From an uncultured Balneola sp. (GTDB taxonomy: Bacteria; Bacteroidota; Rhodothermia; Balneolales; Balneolaceae), in assembly GCA_913058495.1 (NCBI GenBank), contig CAJXQC010000004.1, forward strand, positions 62,001 to 126,000: a stretch of 64,000 bases of DNA, given 5' to 3'. Below, in pieces: positions 34,293 to 44,031 of this stretch (position 1 is the first letter of the stretch; each line of letters opens with the position of its first letter). Below the pieces are notes generated by a model. It was not told the DNA's origin, searched no databases, and saw only the letters and a program-made list of their open reading frames with translations. The position numbers and the translations under genes were made by a program.

Positions 34293-34402
34293 TGTGTTAT
34301 TAAGCTTTTTTGCTGTAATTTTCTGTTTATAAACAAAGATACTTTATATCTGTACAATGTCTTAACTTGTATGAACCAAAAACATTTTGTTTTAATTTCT
34401 TA

Positions 34403-34894
34403 ATGTCAGCAAAGAAAAAATCTATACAAATAACACTAATCAGCTTTTTATTCTATGGCTTATTGGTGGCCACTCATGAAGGAGAATATTGGCCGTTTAG
34501 TATTTATCCTATGTTTTCGAAAGCAGGTAATCCATGGACAAGAGCTTTGGTCAGGGATGTAAGTAATTCAACTCCTGAAAACCTTTGGAATACTACTACC
34601 ATTGACGAACTAAATGGTAACCCTGTGTCCATGAAGTCTATAGGTGTTGACCAAATTGATTATTCCAATTTTGTGTCAAAAACTAAAGATTGGGATACAA
34701 AAAGGATTAAGGCACTTCGAAATATGTTAGGTGAAGAATATCTTACAACAAAAGATTGGATGATATACAAAGTGCACGGGAAACTAATTGGAGAAGACAG
34801 TGTAGTTGTCGAAACTGTTCCCATATTACTTTTTAAAAGTGATACCACCTTATTTAACCCCAATTTTTCAAGCGAATACTTTTTTTCGGAATGA
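34403..34894 (+). CDS. Conserved hypothetical membrane-anchored protein paired with HTTM
   Basis: About 163 aa from ATG 34403 (MSAKKKSIQ); an in-frame ATG 36 bp upstream is less likely. One N-terminal helix (QITLISFLFYGLLVATHEG) is followed by a soluble domain with EYWPFSIYPMFSKAG near residue 30. I do not recognise the family by name. The stop codon overlaps the start of the HTTM membrane protein gene (ATGA), so the two are translationally coupled and likely work together. Confidence 0.75.
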   Translation: MSAKKKSIQITLISFLFYGLLVATHEGEYWPFSIYPMFSKAGNPWTRALVRDVSNSTPENLWNTTTIDELNGNPVSMKSIGVDQIDYSNFVSKTKDWDTKRIKALRNMLGEEYLTTKDWMIYKVHGKLIGEDSVVVETVPILLFKSDTTLFNPNFSSEYFFSE

Positions 34895-35787
34895 ATTTAG
34901 GCAAACTGATTACTGAAAACCTGTTTGGCAAGCCTGACCAGCTCACCAGCGCACATCGATTTTACTTTAAATTATTTGAGCTATACATAGTTTATGAAAC
35001 TATCAATTTGGCATGGGAATGGGGGTTATATACTTTAAAAATAAGTGATGTTGTTTTGCCTTTGGGAATTGCAAACCTCATCGACATATCCTTTATGCAT
35101 GATAATTACTTGCCTATTATTAATGCAATAGCGATCAGTATACTCCTTGTATTGAGTTTTTTCAGGAAGGGATCTAAGTGGCAATATGCTGTTGTTTTTG
35201 TTCTTTTGCATTTTCAATATGTAGCCAGATTTTCTATTGGAGAAATACCTCATAGTGCTAATCTGGTTGGAATGGCAATATTCAGCTTTGCTGTTGGATT
35301 GGCTGCATTCCAAAATGAGTTACACAGATATCGTTTTATAATTGGGTTTACTATTTTTTATATCGGTTTAGGATATTTTTCAGCTTCTATTTCTAAGCTT
35401 ATTGGAACCGGTCCAAACTGGATAGATGGCAGGCATTTATGGCTGTGGATAGCCGAAAAGAGTACTGATATTCTCTCTCGTGAGGGCCAGTTCAATTATA
35501 ATTTCGTTCAGATAACTGCCTTAAAAAGTATTCCCGCTGCTACTTTTATGCTTTTTATCGGAATTGCAACCGAGTTCTTTGGTATATTGATCTGGTTTAG
35601 AAAACTCCGTCCTTACGTTGCTTTAGCTTTAATAGGCATGCATTTTGGAGTGATGATGAGTATGAATATTCGGTTTGATTCCTTTATGATCGAGCTTATA
35701 ATACTTGGGTTTCCTTTTCCTGAACTATATCTAAAATACGGCGATCAAATTAAATCTTATTTTTCGGGGAGAGAAATAAGTATATAA
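34891..35787 (+). CDS. HTTM domain integral membrane protein
   Basis: 298 aa with about seven to eight membrane segments. The pattern YFSASISKLIGTGPNWIDG, with an aromatic-rich strip around residues 165-190, is typical of HTTM proteins (horizontally transferred transmembrane domain, related to the membrane part of vitamin K-dependent carboxylase). No carboxylase-like lumenal domain is present. Its start overlaps the upstream gene by 4 bp. Function is unknown; a lipid, quinone or redox substrate is a guess from family relation only. Confidence 0.78.
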   Translation: MNLGKLITENLFGKPDQLTSAHRFYFKLFELYIVYETINLAWEWGLYTLKISDVVLPLGIANLIDISFMHDNYLPIINAIAISILLVLSFFRKGSKWQYAVVFVLLHFQYVARFSIGEIPHSANLVGMAIFSFAVGLAAFQNELHRYRFIIGFTIFYIGLGYFSASISKLIGTGPNWIDGRHLWLWIAEKSTDILSREGQFNYNFVQITALKSIPAATFMLFIGIATEFFGILIWFRKLRPYVALALIGMHFGVMMSMNIRFDSFMIELIILGFPFPELYLKYGDQIKSYFSGREISI

Positions 35788-35797
35788 AACTATACAT

Positions 35798-36637
35798 ATG
35801 ATAAAATTCTTTAAAAAACTTCTTTGGGAAGACCTGAAGATTAAGAGATCTGATATTAAAATTATTTTCTCCTTTACAATTCTTGCGAGTACCCTGATAA
35901 TAACAGCCGGTTTTTTCTTAGATCTTCTCAGTATATCTGTTTTGCTATCATTTTTTACTTTTTTTCTTTTTTCAGGTTTTTATCATGCACATGGATTAGT
36001 TGAAGAATCAATACAGCATACTCAGCAAAAAAATCAAACTCTTTTCTCTATTTATAATACAATAGAGCCAAAGATTCCCCTTCCCTTAATGACTGGTTGG
36101 GCCGCTACCCCCGAGCTTATCTATACCATACTAAAAGAAATCTCTTTTCAAAAACCTATAACTATTTTTGAGATTGGCAGTGGCTCCTCAACTATTATTT
36201 CTTCTCTTTTTTTAAAAAAAATGGGGAATGGAAAAGTGATTTCTATAGATCATGATGATAAATATTACGGACAAAATAAAGCCGGACTGGAAACATATGA
36301 AGTAGATCATATAGCAGAATTGTACCATGCTCCTTTAAAAAAGTATACTATCAAAGATTCAGAATATCTTTGGTACAATTTAGAAAATGTCCCGATCCCC
36401 GATAAAATAGATTTGCTCGTTATAGATGGACCTCCTTTTAAGCTAAACCCAAATGCAAGATATCCTGCATTACCACTGTTGTACAAACACCTCAATGATA
36501 AAGCAGTAATTATATTGGATGATGCGGACAGAAAAGATGAAGGATTTATTGTTCGTAAATGGGCAGAAGAACATCCCGAGCTTACGATCGAATTTATCGG
36601 ATCAGAAAAAGGAGTGGCAATCCTACGGAAAAATTAA
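35798..36637 (+). CDS. Membrane-anchored class I SAM-dependent methyltransferase
   Basis: 279 aa. Two hydrophobic segments (about 25-45 and 47-65) are followed by a cytoplasmic Rossmann-fold domain with the SAM motif IFEIGSGSSTIISSLFLKK, the acidic SIDHDDKYY and the motif-4 region LLVIDGPPFK. It resembles the Methyltransf_24 group. A substrate is not evident. It lies 10 bp after the HTTM gene and overlaps the end of the convergent flippase gene by 4 bp. A sugar- or lipid-modifying role fits the surface-polysaccharide neighbours, but that is inference. Confidence 0.82.
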   Translation: MIKFFKKLLWEDLKIKRSDIKIIFSFTILASTLIITAGFFLDLLSISVLLSFFTFFLFSGFYHAHGLVEESIQHTQQKNQTLFSIYNTIEPKIPLPLMTGWAATPELIYTILKEISFQKPITIFEIGSGSSTIISSLFLKKMGNGKVISIDHDDKYYGQNKAGLETYEVDHIAELYHAPLKKYTIKDSEYLWYNLENVPIPDKIDLLVIDGPPFKLNPNARYPALPLLYKHLNDKAVIILDDADRKDEGFIVRKWAEEHPELTIEFIGSEKGVAILRKN

Positions 36638-38160
36638 TTCTTAGCCCAAAAGAATTTTAAGGTAATTGCGTTAAGAAAATTCTTCCAATCTGATCTGGTG
36701 ATAAGTTTAAAAACAGATCCCAATAGTAAGTACACTGCAATATATGCTGTGGCTGAATACATAAATATAGTTCCGGGAGTAAATTCAGACATAACTGACA
36801 TTTCCTTCACAAAGTAAACCGGAATTGCTATTACAAGCGAGAGCATAACAATTTTACAATACTTTTTTATAGGCAATACCTCATAGAAAGGTACATCAAG
36901 ATGAGTACCGATTTTTCTTAATGTAAAAAACCAGTTTATAATGTTTGCAGCCAGAGTTCCTGCTGCGGTTCCGGTAATTCCAAAAAAGTAGGTTGCAGGA
37001 ACACTAAAGATAATATTCAGAATTAACAGGGAAATACTTAGATTCAAAATACCTTTTGTATCGCCAAATGACTGTAAAGCACTCCCATAGTGAGCAACTC
37101 TTATTAAGGTGATTAAATTATAGATCTGAAATGGTAAAACAGCTCTAGCATAATCTGTTCCTTCAGTTTCATAAAGTATAGGTATTATTTCTTTTGCAAG
37201 TACAACTGAAATTATTACTAAAGGAATGATCAAAATAGCAACCTTCTCGATGCTTTTATGCCACAATTCAATAAGATCCTTGAATTTCGAGTTTAGTTGA
37301 AAACCAACGTATCTGCTAATTAAAACAGAACCCACTGCAAATGGAATAACACGTAAAATTGGAATTTCATTAGCCCCAACATTATAATTTGCAACCAGAA
37401 TTTCACCAAAGAAAGTAATTACTATTATTTTATCTATAGACTTATTGAATTGACTTACCAACGAAGAAATCCCTAGAGGAATTGAAAAATTAACCTGATC
37501 TCTTATACTAGTATGCTTTGTCTTTAAAGGCCCCTCAGGAATTACCAATGAAACCCAAATAAAAGACCCCAGAAATCTGATAATTGAGTAAGAAAGCAAA
37601 CCAAAGATTACAATACTGAGTGAATATCCCAATAGTAAGGGAACAACAACTGCACTGAATGAAAGTAAACTCGTTAAAATTTGATACCAACCTGCTTCTT
37701 TCTGTCTACCTAAGGCCAACAAAATGTTATTCACAGGCCAGGTTGGAATCTCAAAGACAACTATTACAGCTATGTAGGGTAAAAGGTCCTGTATGACCTT
37801 AATACTTTCGGGCTTAAACTCAGTTAAAAGCTCCGGTACAAAGAACTTAAAAACCACAATACCAATTGCTGCCAGAGTAGCTGTAATAAAAAGTATTGCC
37901 GTTGTTTGAAAGGCAAATGCTCTTCTATAACTTTTCGAAAGTTTCTCAAAATAGTAAAAGATACTCTCAGGAAACCCTAATGTAGCTATATTTTTTGCTA
38001 CCTCGTATACAATTAACAGAGTACTAAGGATGGCAAACTCTGTTTCTGAAATCAGATTTACAATTATAACAATTATAGACCAGTCAATAAGAGCGGTAAG
38101 TATTCGTGAAAATACAACAACTGTAACTTTATCAGCTAAGGATCCTTTATTTTCACTCAT
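36634..38160 (-). CDS. Wzx/MATE-type polysaccharide flippase
   Basis: 508 aa with about 12-14 membrane segments and the usual MATE/MviN-type pattern: TVVVFSRILTALIDWSI at the start, GFPESIFYYFEKLSKSYRRA, and the polysaccharide-synthesis type AGTLAANIINWFFTLR. It should flip lipid-linked oligosaccharide across the inner membrane. It starts 8 bp inside the end of the adjacent glycosyltransferase gene (start overlap), indicating cotranslation. The polysaccharide type is not identifiable. Polymerase and export genes (wzy, wza, wzc) are not in the window. Confidence 0.88.
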   Translation of the reverse strand: MSENKGSLADKVTVVVFSRILTALIDWSIIVIIVNLISETEFAILSTLLIVYEVAKNIATLGFPESIFYYFEKLSKSYRRAFAFQTTAILFITATLAAIGIVVFKFFVPELLTEFKPESIKVIQDLLPYIAVIVVFEIPTWPVNNILLALGRQKEAGWYQILTSLLSFSAVVVPLLLGYSLSIVIFGLLSYSIIRFLGSFIWVSLVIPEGPLKTKHTSIRDQVNFSIPLGISSLVSQFNKSIDKIIVITFFGEILVANYNVGANEIPILRVIPFAVGSVLISRYVGFQLNSKFKDLIELWHKSIEKVAILIIPLVIISVVLAKEIIPILYETEGTDYARAVLPFQIYNLITLIRVAHYGSALQSFGDTKGILNLSISLLILNIIFSVPATYFFGITGTAAGTLAANIINWFFTLRKIGTHLDVPFYEVLPIKKYCKIVMLSLVIAIPVYFVKEMSVMSEFTPGTIFMYSATAYIAVYLLLGSVFKLITRSDWKNFLNAITLKFFWAKN

Positions 38161-39427
38161 TCTCTATCAGCTTTTTAAAAATGTCAACCAATTGTAGAGT
38201 AGTTTGCTTTGCGTTAAAATTGTTTATTTCAACCTGATTGCTAATTCCTTGATAAGGTAACTCTTTATTTGATAGCTTTAACAAAACACATTCCGCTAAA
38301 AAATTTGCTGCCTCATTTCTTTCATTTCCAATAAAATGTACCCCAATCTTGGTTTTTTCTACAATTTCCCCCACTTCATTATTAGGTGCCAGAGAAAATA
38401 CAGGAGGCTTACAAATCAAATAGTCAATTAGCTTTGCCGGTACTATATCATTTCTTTCCGGATGTGTACTCAAAAGTAAAAGATCAAACTGATTTGCAAG
38501 ATTGATTACTTTTTCATTAGGTACCATTGAAATAGTTTTAAAATGATCTTCAAGATCAAGCTTTTTTACGTACTCAAGATCTTCTCCAACTAAGTCTCCA
38601 AAAGAGTATATATATACTGATTTTAACTTCTCAGGATCATTTTCTTGCAAAGTTTCCAGTACTCTCAAAATATCCGTTGCCGTTGATAGTTCTCTGAACT
38701 TTCCAAGAAATAGAATATTTAACTTTTCTTTGGGTAGTTCAAGTGTGTGAGAAGTAACATCCGACTCATAGAAACTCCTGTCAAAACTATTATAAATAGT
38801 TTTAGTCTTATTCCTTATAACCGGATAGTGCTGAGTATACTTTTTTTCAGTCGCTTTGGCAGTAAATGTTATGTAACCGGCTTCTTGCATTATTTTTCTC
38901 TCAAACTTCTTGTCTACTATAGTAGCCGGCCACTTTCTACTTTTATAACGAATATTGCAAAGTGTCCAGGGGTCTCTCATATCAGCAACCCAGGGAGTAT
39001 TAAGAACTTTTGAAACTTTAGCCGCTAAATAATTAGCCGACCAGGGATCACTTGTGCTCCAGACTAAGTCCGGATTAAAGTTCCTTGAAAAATCTAGAAT
39101 ATTCTTTTTTTCCTTTATAAAAAGCGGAAACCAGGTATCAAGCGGAAATCTGTTATCAATAAATTCTGATAGTGAAAACTTTTTTATAGAATCTCTTTTT
39201 TGTAAATCATTTTTTTTTGAAAAAGGAATCCCAACCTGAAGCAAAGGAACTCCTTCTAAAACTTTGATCTCTTTCTCGGTTAAACTTCTATTTTCTTCTT
39301 TTATACAAATAACAGCAGGTGACCATCCTAGTTCTTTGAGATATGTAACGAATCTAAATGGTCTAATACTACCAACGCGTCTTCTGGGAGGGAAATATGG
39401 AGCAATTAAGAGTACTTTATTAGACAT
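38153..39427 (-). CDS. Glycosyltransferase family 4-type protein
   Basis: 424 aa. The N-terminus has the GT4 beginning LLIAPYFPPRRRVGSIRPFR, with a donor-binding Rossmann region in the second half (LNILFLGKFREL, YIYSFGDLVGEDLEYV, PAKLIDYLICKPPVFSLAP). This GT-B enzyme should transfer a sugar from a nucleotide donor. It has the same fold as the glycosyltransferase at 51034-52335. It overlaps the flippase start and lies just downstream of the Wzi-like gene, within a surface-polysaccharide group. Donor and acceptor are unknown. Confidence 0.88.
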   Translation of the reverse strand: MSNKVLLIAPYFPPRRRVGSIRPFRFVTYLKELGWSPAVICIKEENRSLTEKEIKVLEGVPLLQVGIPFSKKNDLQKRDSIKKFSLSEFIDNRFPLDTWFPLFIKEKKNILDFSRNFNPDLVWSTSDPWSANYLAAKVSKVLNTPWVADMRDPWTLCNIRYKSRKWPATIVDKKFERKIMQEAGYITFTAKATEKKYTQHYPVIRNKTKTIYNSFDRSFYESDVTSHTLELPKEKLNILFLGKFRELSTATDILRVLETLQENDPEKLKSVYIYSFGDLVGEDLEYVKKLDLEDHFKTISMVPNEKVINLANQFDLLLLSTHPERNDIVPAKLIDYLICKPPVFSLAPNNEVGEIVEKTKIGVHFIGNERNEAANFLAECVLLKLSNKELPYQGISNQVEINNFNAKQTTLQLVDIFKKLIENE

Positions 39428-39475
39428 TCTTTGACGAGTATATTTACTTTAATTAATCAGAGAGTTTTAAAACAA

Positions 39476-40939
39476 CTATAATATTTGTGTCTTAAAACCT
39501 ATTACGATACCGAATCTTTTACCCAGTTCCCCAAAATCATAATTGAGTATTAACGATGCTTCAGTTTCATTTAACTCACTAATTCTATATATGAATTCGC
39601 TGGAAAAATAATAGCTATCTTTTCTAAGCTCTGAAAGCGGAATTAATTCTACATCATCTTCCGGCTCATAATTACATCTACCGGGCTCTGCCAATTGATC
39701 AAAACAATTTCCATAATTCCTGCTATATGTTGCTCGTTGTGAAAAAGCGATATTTTCATTGATTCTACCTTTTACCCCTACATGATGAGCTACCAACACA
39801 TTATTAACAGATCTGGAAATCCCATCTCTATCAAATTCTAGTTTGATTAGTGGATTTCCTAATACATATCCATGGTTACTGAATCCTGATTGGTATATAT
39901 AGTGATTATAATAGTCCGCTCTTCCATAGGGTTCAAAATCCTTAGCGTCTTGTCTTTTCGTATTTACATGGTCATAAACAATATAATCCAAAATTCTATT
40001 TTCTTTAAAATCAATTGTTGCATTCCATTGACCATCCCACGGACTTCTGTGTCGGGAAGCAGGTCTGTCTTCAATAAAAAATAGTTTTGAGATTTGAAAA
40101 TCAAAGCTTTCAAATTCATATGACATAGCATAATCATATCCTGAAACTGAATTCCCTAATCTGTTTTTTTGCTCTCCGGGTAGTGCATTATTGCCACCAC
40201 TATTATTAAAAACTATTCTCCCGTAATCTCTAAAACCTGAAGGAAGCTTTCCCAATCTGGGACTGTTTCCTCCCCAAAAGGCGTTATGTATAATCCCTGC
40301 TGACAATCTGTACTTTCCTACATGTATTTGCACATAAAAATCTTTTGAATGAAAAAGGACATCACTTACATATCTGTTATCCGGAGTAATATAATCTCCA
40401 AAACTAAATTTATACTTTATATATCCCTTTAATAAAGGAACTGATAAAAACCTTTTAGCCCGAATATTGTACCCCGTGAAAGCATTAGCGTTACTTCCCA
40501 CCAAAAGGGAACCTATTGTATACTCTTTATTTTGACCTAGGACTTGTGTTCGGTAAAAACGACCAATTTTCATATCGAAATTCTCAATCTCAAACTTGGC
40601 AAAAAACCGAGGAAAAAATATAGTACTTGAATTAGAAGCTCTTATAAAAAGTTCTGACTCAAAACCTGCTTGAAGGTTAGAGAATAGTTTTTTTGAAGGA
40701 GAGGAAATATTAAATGAATTAATAACATTTGTAGAGTTGCTTTGAATCAACCCATGCTGATTTGCCCATCCCCAGAATGGAGTTTCTTGATTAACCCCGT
40801 TAAGTATGAAATTGGAAGTGTATGTTACTTTAAAACTTTCTCGTTCTTGTCCAAGAAGGTTATGTTTAACAATAAATAGACAAAAAAAAATCAATCCTGC
40901 ACGCACAACTCTTAGCAGAATTCTGTTCGTAAAAATCAT
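39476..40939 (-). CDS. Capsule assembly Wzi-family outer-membrane beta-barrel
   Basis: 487 aa with a signal peptide at the N-terminus (VVRAGLIFFCLFIVKHNLLG). The body has many amphipathic strands and Wzi-type stretches: NGVNQETPFWGWANQHGLIQ, SAGIIHNAFWGGNSP, FFIEDRPASRHRSPWDGQW, NHGYVLGNPLIKLEFDRDG. Wzi proteins help anchor capsular or exopolysaccharide at the outer membrane. Ends in GFKTQIL, so the terminal residue is not the usual aromatic. It overlaps the upstream glycosyltransferase stop by 4 bp. A role in retaining the polysaccharide of this cluster is likely. Confidence 0.82.
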   Translation of the reverse strand: MIFTNRILLRVVRAGLIFFCLFIVKHNLLGQERESFKVTYTSNFILNGVNQETPFWGWANQHGLIQSNSTNVINSFNISSPSKKLFSNLQAGFESELFIRASNSSTIFFPRFFAKFEIENFDMKIGRFYRTQVLGQNKEYTIGSLLVGSNANAFTGYNIRAKRFLSVPLLKGYIKYKFSFGDYITPDNRYVSDVLFHSKDFYVQIHVGKYRLSAGIIHNAFWGGNSPRLGKLPSGFRDYGRIVFNNSGGNNALPGEQKNRLGNSVSGYDYAMSYEFESFDFQISKLFFIEDRPASRHRSPWDGQWNATIDFKENRILDYIVYDHVNTKRQDAKDFEPYGRADYYNHYIYQSGFSNHGYVLGNPLIKLEFDRDGISRSVNNVLVAHHVGVKGRINENIAFSQRATYSRNYGNCFDQLAEPGRCNYEPEDDVELIPLSELRKDSYYFSSEFIYRISELNETEASLILNYDFGELGKRFGIVIGFKTQIL

Positions 40940-41973
40940 CTATTACTTTTCTCTATAAAATTTTCACTTCGCTCTGAACTCATGCTATTTCCTTTTTTTG
41001 ATCCACTTACAAGTTGCTTCCAATTTGACTCGGCAAAAGAATAAAACGGGGTTTTTTCATGAAGCCATCCAAAATGTAAACAGTATGGTGTTGTAATTAA
41101 GTAGTCACCTTTCCCCGGAAATAAAGATAAAATCCTCAGAAATAGCTTTCTTAAAGTTGATGATTTAAGCCCTCTCAATGAATATGCAAAATCATTGCAA
41201 TAATATTTACAAGCCACGTATTCAAATTCTTCGTCATGTTCTGTCAGGTCAGATATATAGTCCAATTGTGCACTATTGTGCCCTTGCAACCATGGATAAA
41301 CAGGATTATTTAGCTTTGACATCGCCATGGCTAAACTCCATTCGCATGATTCTTCACTCCTGCCATGCTCCATTTTCCTGCTTTTGAAATGGGTCTCTTC
41401 TTTTCTATCAAGCATTTCTGAAGCTAGGGTACAAACTTTTTTAGTCTGAGAATAATCTCTGGCAAATATTACTCCGGATTGTACTCTGCTTAAATAAGAA
41501 AGGCCGAACTTTTTTAAAGTCCTTTTTCTTTTTCCTAAAAAGATATCCTTAAGAACTCCTGCACCTTTAGCAGCTCCGAAAAAATTATCTGAAACAAGAG
41601 TACCGGTAATAGTAAAATCAAAAACTCCTAAAGATTGCCATAAGGAATTAGGATTTTTACACCAAATAATATCACTATCCAAATATAAGTTCCTTTCGAA
41701 GATCATGAACTTATACACATTGTGTTTAAAACCAACTATTGAACAATTATCTTCAGGAAGTACTTGTATAGTTGCAAAAATTGAACTTAGTCCTTTTTCT
41801 TCAAGAATGTCCTTCTGCTTTTGACTGCATAATAGGGCCACTGGTCTTTTAGTGTCATGTCTTCGAAGTGAAGTTACCGACGCCAAAGTGTGTTTTAAGT
41901 ATTTTGGATGCCCATAACTGACATAAACATATCCCTCTTTCGCCAGTTTCTCGTTTTGTAAAGACTTTAACAC
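40936..41973 (-). CDS. GT-A type nucleotide-sugar transferase
   Basis: 345 aa. The sugar-nucleotide site is suggested by MIFERNLYLDSDIIWCKN, with a DxD motif (DSD), preceded by YVSYGHPKYLKHTLASVTSL. Other parts match uncharacterised glycogenin- or GT8-like proteins (GHNSAQLDYISDL, YCLHFGWLHEKTPF). A transferase acting on the surface polysaccharide is likely. It is the first gene of the minus-strand group GT-A, Wzi, GT4, flippase, with 4-8 bp overlaps for two of its three junctions, showing tight operon organisation. Confidence 0.78.
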   Translation of the reverse strand: MLKSLQNEKLAKEGYVYVSYGHPKYLKHTLASVTSLRRHDTKRPVALLCSQKQKDILEEKGLSSIFATIQVLPEDNCSIVGFKHNVYKFMIFERNLYLDSDIIWCKNPNSLWQSLGVFDFTITGTLVSDNFFGAAKGAGVLKDIFLGKRKRTLKKFGLSYLSRVQSGVIFARDYSQTKKVCTLASEMLDRKEETHFKSRKMEHGRSEESCEWSLAMAMSKLNNPVYPWLQGHNSAQLDYISDLTEHDEEFEYVACKYYCNDFAYSLRGLKSSTLRKLFLRILSLFPGKGDYLITTPYCLHFGWLHEKTPFYSFAESNWKQLVSGSKKGNSMSSERSENFIEKSNR

Positions 41974-42012
41974 TTATTGTAAGTTTAATTATTTTCTGTA
42001 AATATAGGAGTT

Positions 42013-42600
42013 TTAGGCCTTAGAAGCTCGTTTCCTGAGCGTCGACAAAAGCGAATCAAAGCCTTTCCTCTTTATTATACGCTGAAACTGCCTGTTATAA
42101 GACTCTGCAGTAGAAACTTCATCCAATATTAGATCAGTTATTACCCATTCATTTCCTTCTTTTACCATAGTGTAATCAACTGGAGTCCTTATATCATCCA
42201 GTTCTGCGTACGTTTTTACCATAGCTTCATTTCCGTCGACAGTAATGGAGTTATAGGTAACTTCAGCTCTGTAGATATCTAATTTATTTAAAGATTGATC
42301 TCTGACTATTGTGGCAAATAATTCAACAAACTCTGTTTGAATATCAGTACTCAAAGTATCATAAGTATCTTCAAGTGCATATTTAGCCATAGATTCGAAA
42401 TCGATAACCCCATTGATTATATCTTTTATTTCAGCTCTTTGTTCATCACTATATTCAGAGCCTTCAGGGCCTAATAAATTTTTTACCTGCTGGTCTCTCT
42501 CTTCCAATAATGTTTTAATTTCTTGCTCAGGCGTTTGAGCTTCAGCGATTGTTACTATAGCTAGCGCCCATAGCAATACGGAAAATATTCTTCGTCTCAT
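42013..42600 (-). CDS. MlaC/Ttg2-family periplasmic phospholipid-binding protein
   Basis: 195 aa with a signal peptide (LLWALAIVTIAEAQ). It matches the MlaC fold: IINGVIDFESMAKYALED, TEFVELFATIVRDQSLNKL, DYTMVKEGNEWVITDLILD and a C-terminal NRQFQRIIKRKGFDSLL. MlaC carries phospholipids between outer- and inner-membrane Mla complexes. No mlaA, B, D, E or F genes are adjacent in the window; a TolC-like gene precedes it by 2 bp. That TolC pairing suggests a linked export or lipid-transport role, but the complex cannot be defined here. Confidence 0.85.
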   Translation of the reverse strand: MRRRIFSVLLWALAIVTIAEAQTPEQEIKTLLEERDQQVKNLLGPEGSEYSDEQRAEIKDIINGVIDFESMAKYALEDTYDTLSTDIQTEFVELFATIVRDQSLNKLDIYRAEVTYNSITVDGNEAMVKTYAELDDIRTPVDYTMVKEGNEWVITDLILDEVSTAESYNRQFQRIIKRKGFDSLLSTLRKRASKA

Positions 42601-42602
42601 TT

Positions 42603-43982
42603 TTAATTATTTTGATTTAATAGCTGTAACGGAATACCCGCAGCATTATTTAATTTTGCCAGAGAAGTATTAAACTCAAAAATACTTTCTTTTTCTTTAA
42701 GTCTTAACTCTAATTCCATTTTCATTGCATCAATAAGATCTTTTACTTCACCTATACCAAAATCATAATCTTGTTGTTCCATCCTTAACCATTGTTTAGT
42801 GGTAAGTAAAGCTTCATCAGTTTTTACTACTTTAACTTCTGCTACTGCAGCCTTTTGATAAGCCTGATTAACTTCTAAAAGTATACCATCCTTAGCGGCT
42901 TCTGACAGATAATCCATTTTCTTTATTTCTATCTTAACTCGCTCTAACTGTGTTTTAGCCTGAAAGAAATTAAGATTCTGACGTATCGTTAGTCCCACCG
43001 CTGTATTTAAAGTGTTTTCAGGTGTACTGATAAACGGATTAGGTTGCCTTGGCCTAATAGGAGTAGATGCAAAAGTAGCTGTAAATCCTAAATAAAGGCC
43101 CGGGAGATTACTTGCTTTTTGATAATCAATATATTTCATCAAAGCTTCTTTACCGGTATCAATCCCTCTTAACTCATTTCTATTTAAAAAAGCACTGTTT
43201 TGATAATAATCTAAACCCGAAAGTTCTGAACTCAAAGGGTCTAGATATCTGACTGAAGGTGTATATACCGTTCCGTTCTCATTCCTTAACAGATACTGCC
43301 AGGTTTGTTTAACAAAAACCAAACTCTCGTCTACTTCTGCTTTTTGAATACCGAACTGAGCTTTAAATACCTTGAATTTATATACATCTGTTTCGTCTAT
43401 ATCATCTCCTTCTTCCTGAGCATCATCGAGAGAGTTTTCAATCTGATCGATCTTTTCCTCAGCATCTTTTAACAAACGTTCAATTTCAAGAGCAAGTACA
43501 TAACTATAGTACAATTCGAATAACCGAACTTCTAGATCTTCCTTTTTTGCTTGAAATTCAAACTCTGTTGCTTTAACTGCTTCTTCTGCTGCAGATACCG
43601 CTTTGTTTACAGATCCCCACGTAAATACCGGCTGAACTCCACTAATTCTCAACCGATTAAAAACCCCAACTTTATCCCAATCATTTTTTGCATCAGGATC
43701 CAGATAGATTTGTTCTTCCGGAAAATTACCCGGCGATGAGACTCCGGGAACAAGAGCATGCTCGGATCTAAAAGATAAGCTTGGTAAAAAACGTTGGTCT
43801 GTCGCTAAATCGACTCTGTTTTCAGCTAAATCAATGTTAGTCTTTTCGTACTTAACCTGCCCCGAATTATTTAATCCAATATCAATAAAATCCTGCAGGG
43901 AGATTTCCAAAGTATCTTGTGCAAAACTTGAACCAGCAGATACAATGATGAAAAAGATGAAAATGGAAAAGATTTTTTTCAT
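42603..43982 (-). CDS. TolC-family outer-membrane efflux protein
   Basis: 459 aa with a signal peptide (IFIFFIIVSAGSSFAQ). Two repeated coiled-coil halves characterise the OEP family: LEISLQDFIDIGLNNSGQVK, AENRVDLATDQRFLPSLSF, then a second half with TAVGLTIRQNLNFFQAKTQL and LLEVNQAYQKAAVAEVKVVK. Glu-rich helices between fit the alpha-barrel. It should form a trimer spanning the outer membrane and periplasm. No inner-membrane pump or adaptor gene is nearby. The mlaC-like gene follows immediately, so the two probably share a transcript. Confidence 0.9.
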   Translation of the reverse strand: MKKIFSIFIFFIIVSAGSSFAQDTLEISLQDFIDIGLNNSGQVKYEKTNIDLAENRVDLATDQRFLPSLSFRSEHALVPGVSSPGNFPEEQIYLDPDAKNDWDKVGVFNRLRISGVQPVFTWGSVNKAVSAAEEAVKATEFEFQAKKEDLEVRLFELYYSYVLALEIERLLKDAEEKIDQIENSLDDAQEEGDDIDETDVYKFKVFKAQFGIQKAEVDESLVFVKQTWQYLLRNENGTVYTPSVRYLDPLSSELSGLDYYQNSAFLNRNELRGIDTGKEALMKYIDYQKASNLPGLYLGFTATFASTPIRPRQPNPFISTPENTLNTAVGLTIRQNLNFFQAKTQLERVKIEIKKMDYLSEAAKDGILLEVNQAYQKAAVAEVKVVKTDEALLTTKQWLRMEQQDYDFGIGEVKDLIDAMKMELELRLKEKESIFEFNTSLAKLNNAAGIPLQLLNQNN

Positions 43983-44031
43983 AGAATTTTTTTGAGCTTG
44001 TAACGCAACAAAATATCAATTATTTAAATAA

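Noticed and set aside
34891-35787. Vitamin K-dependent gamma-carboxylase
   Set aside because: Only the membrane HTTM part is recognisable; the carboxylase lumenal domain is missing.
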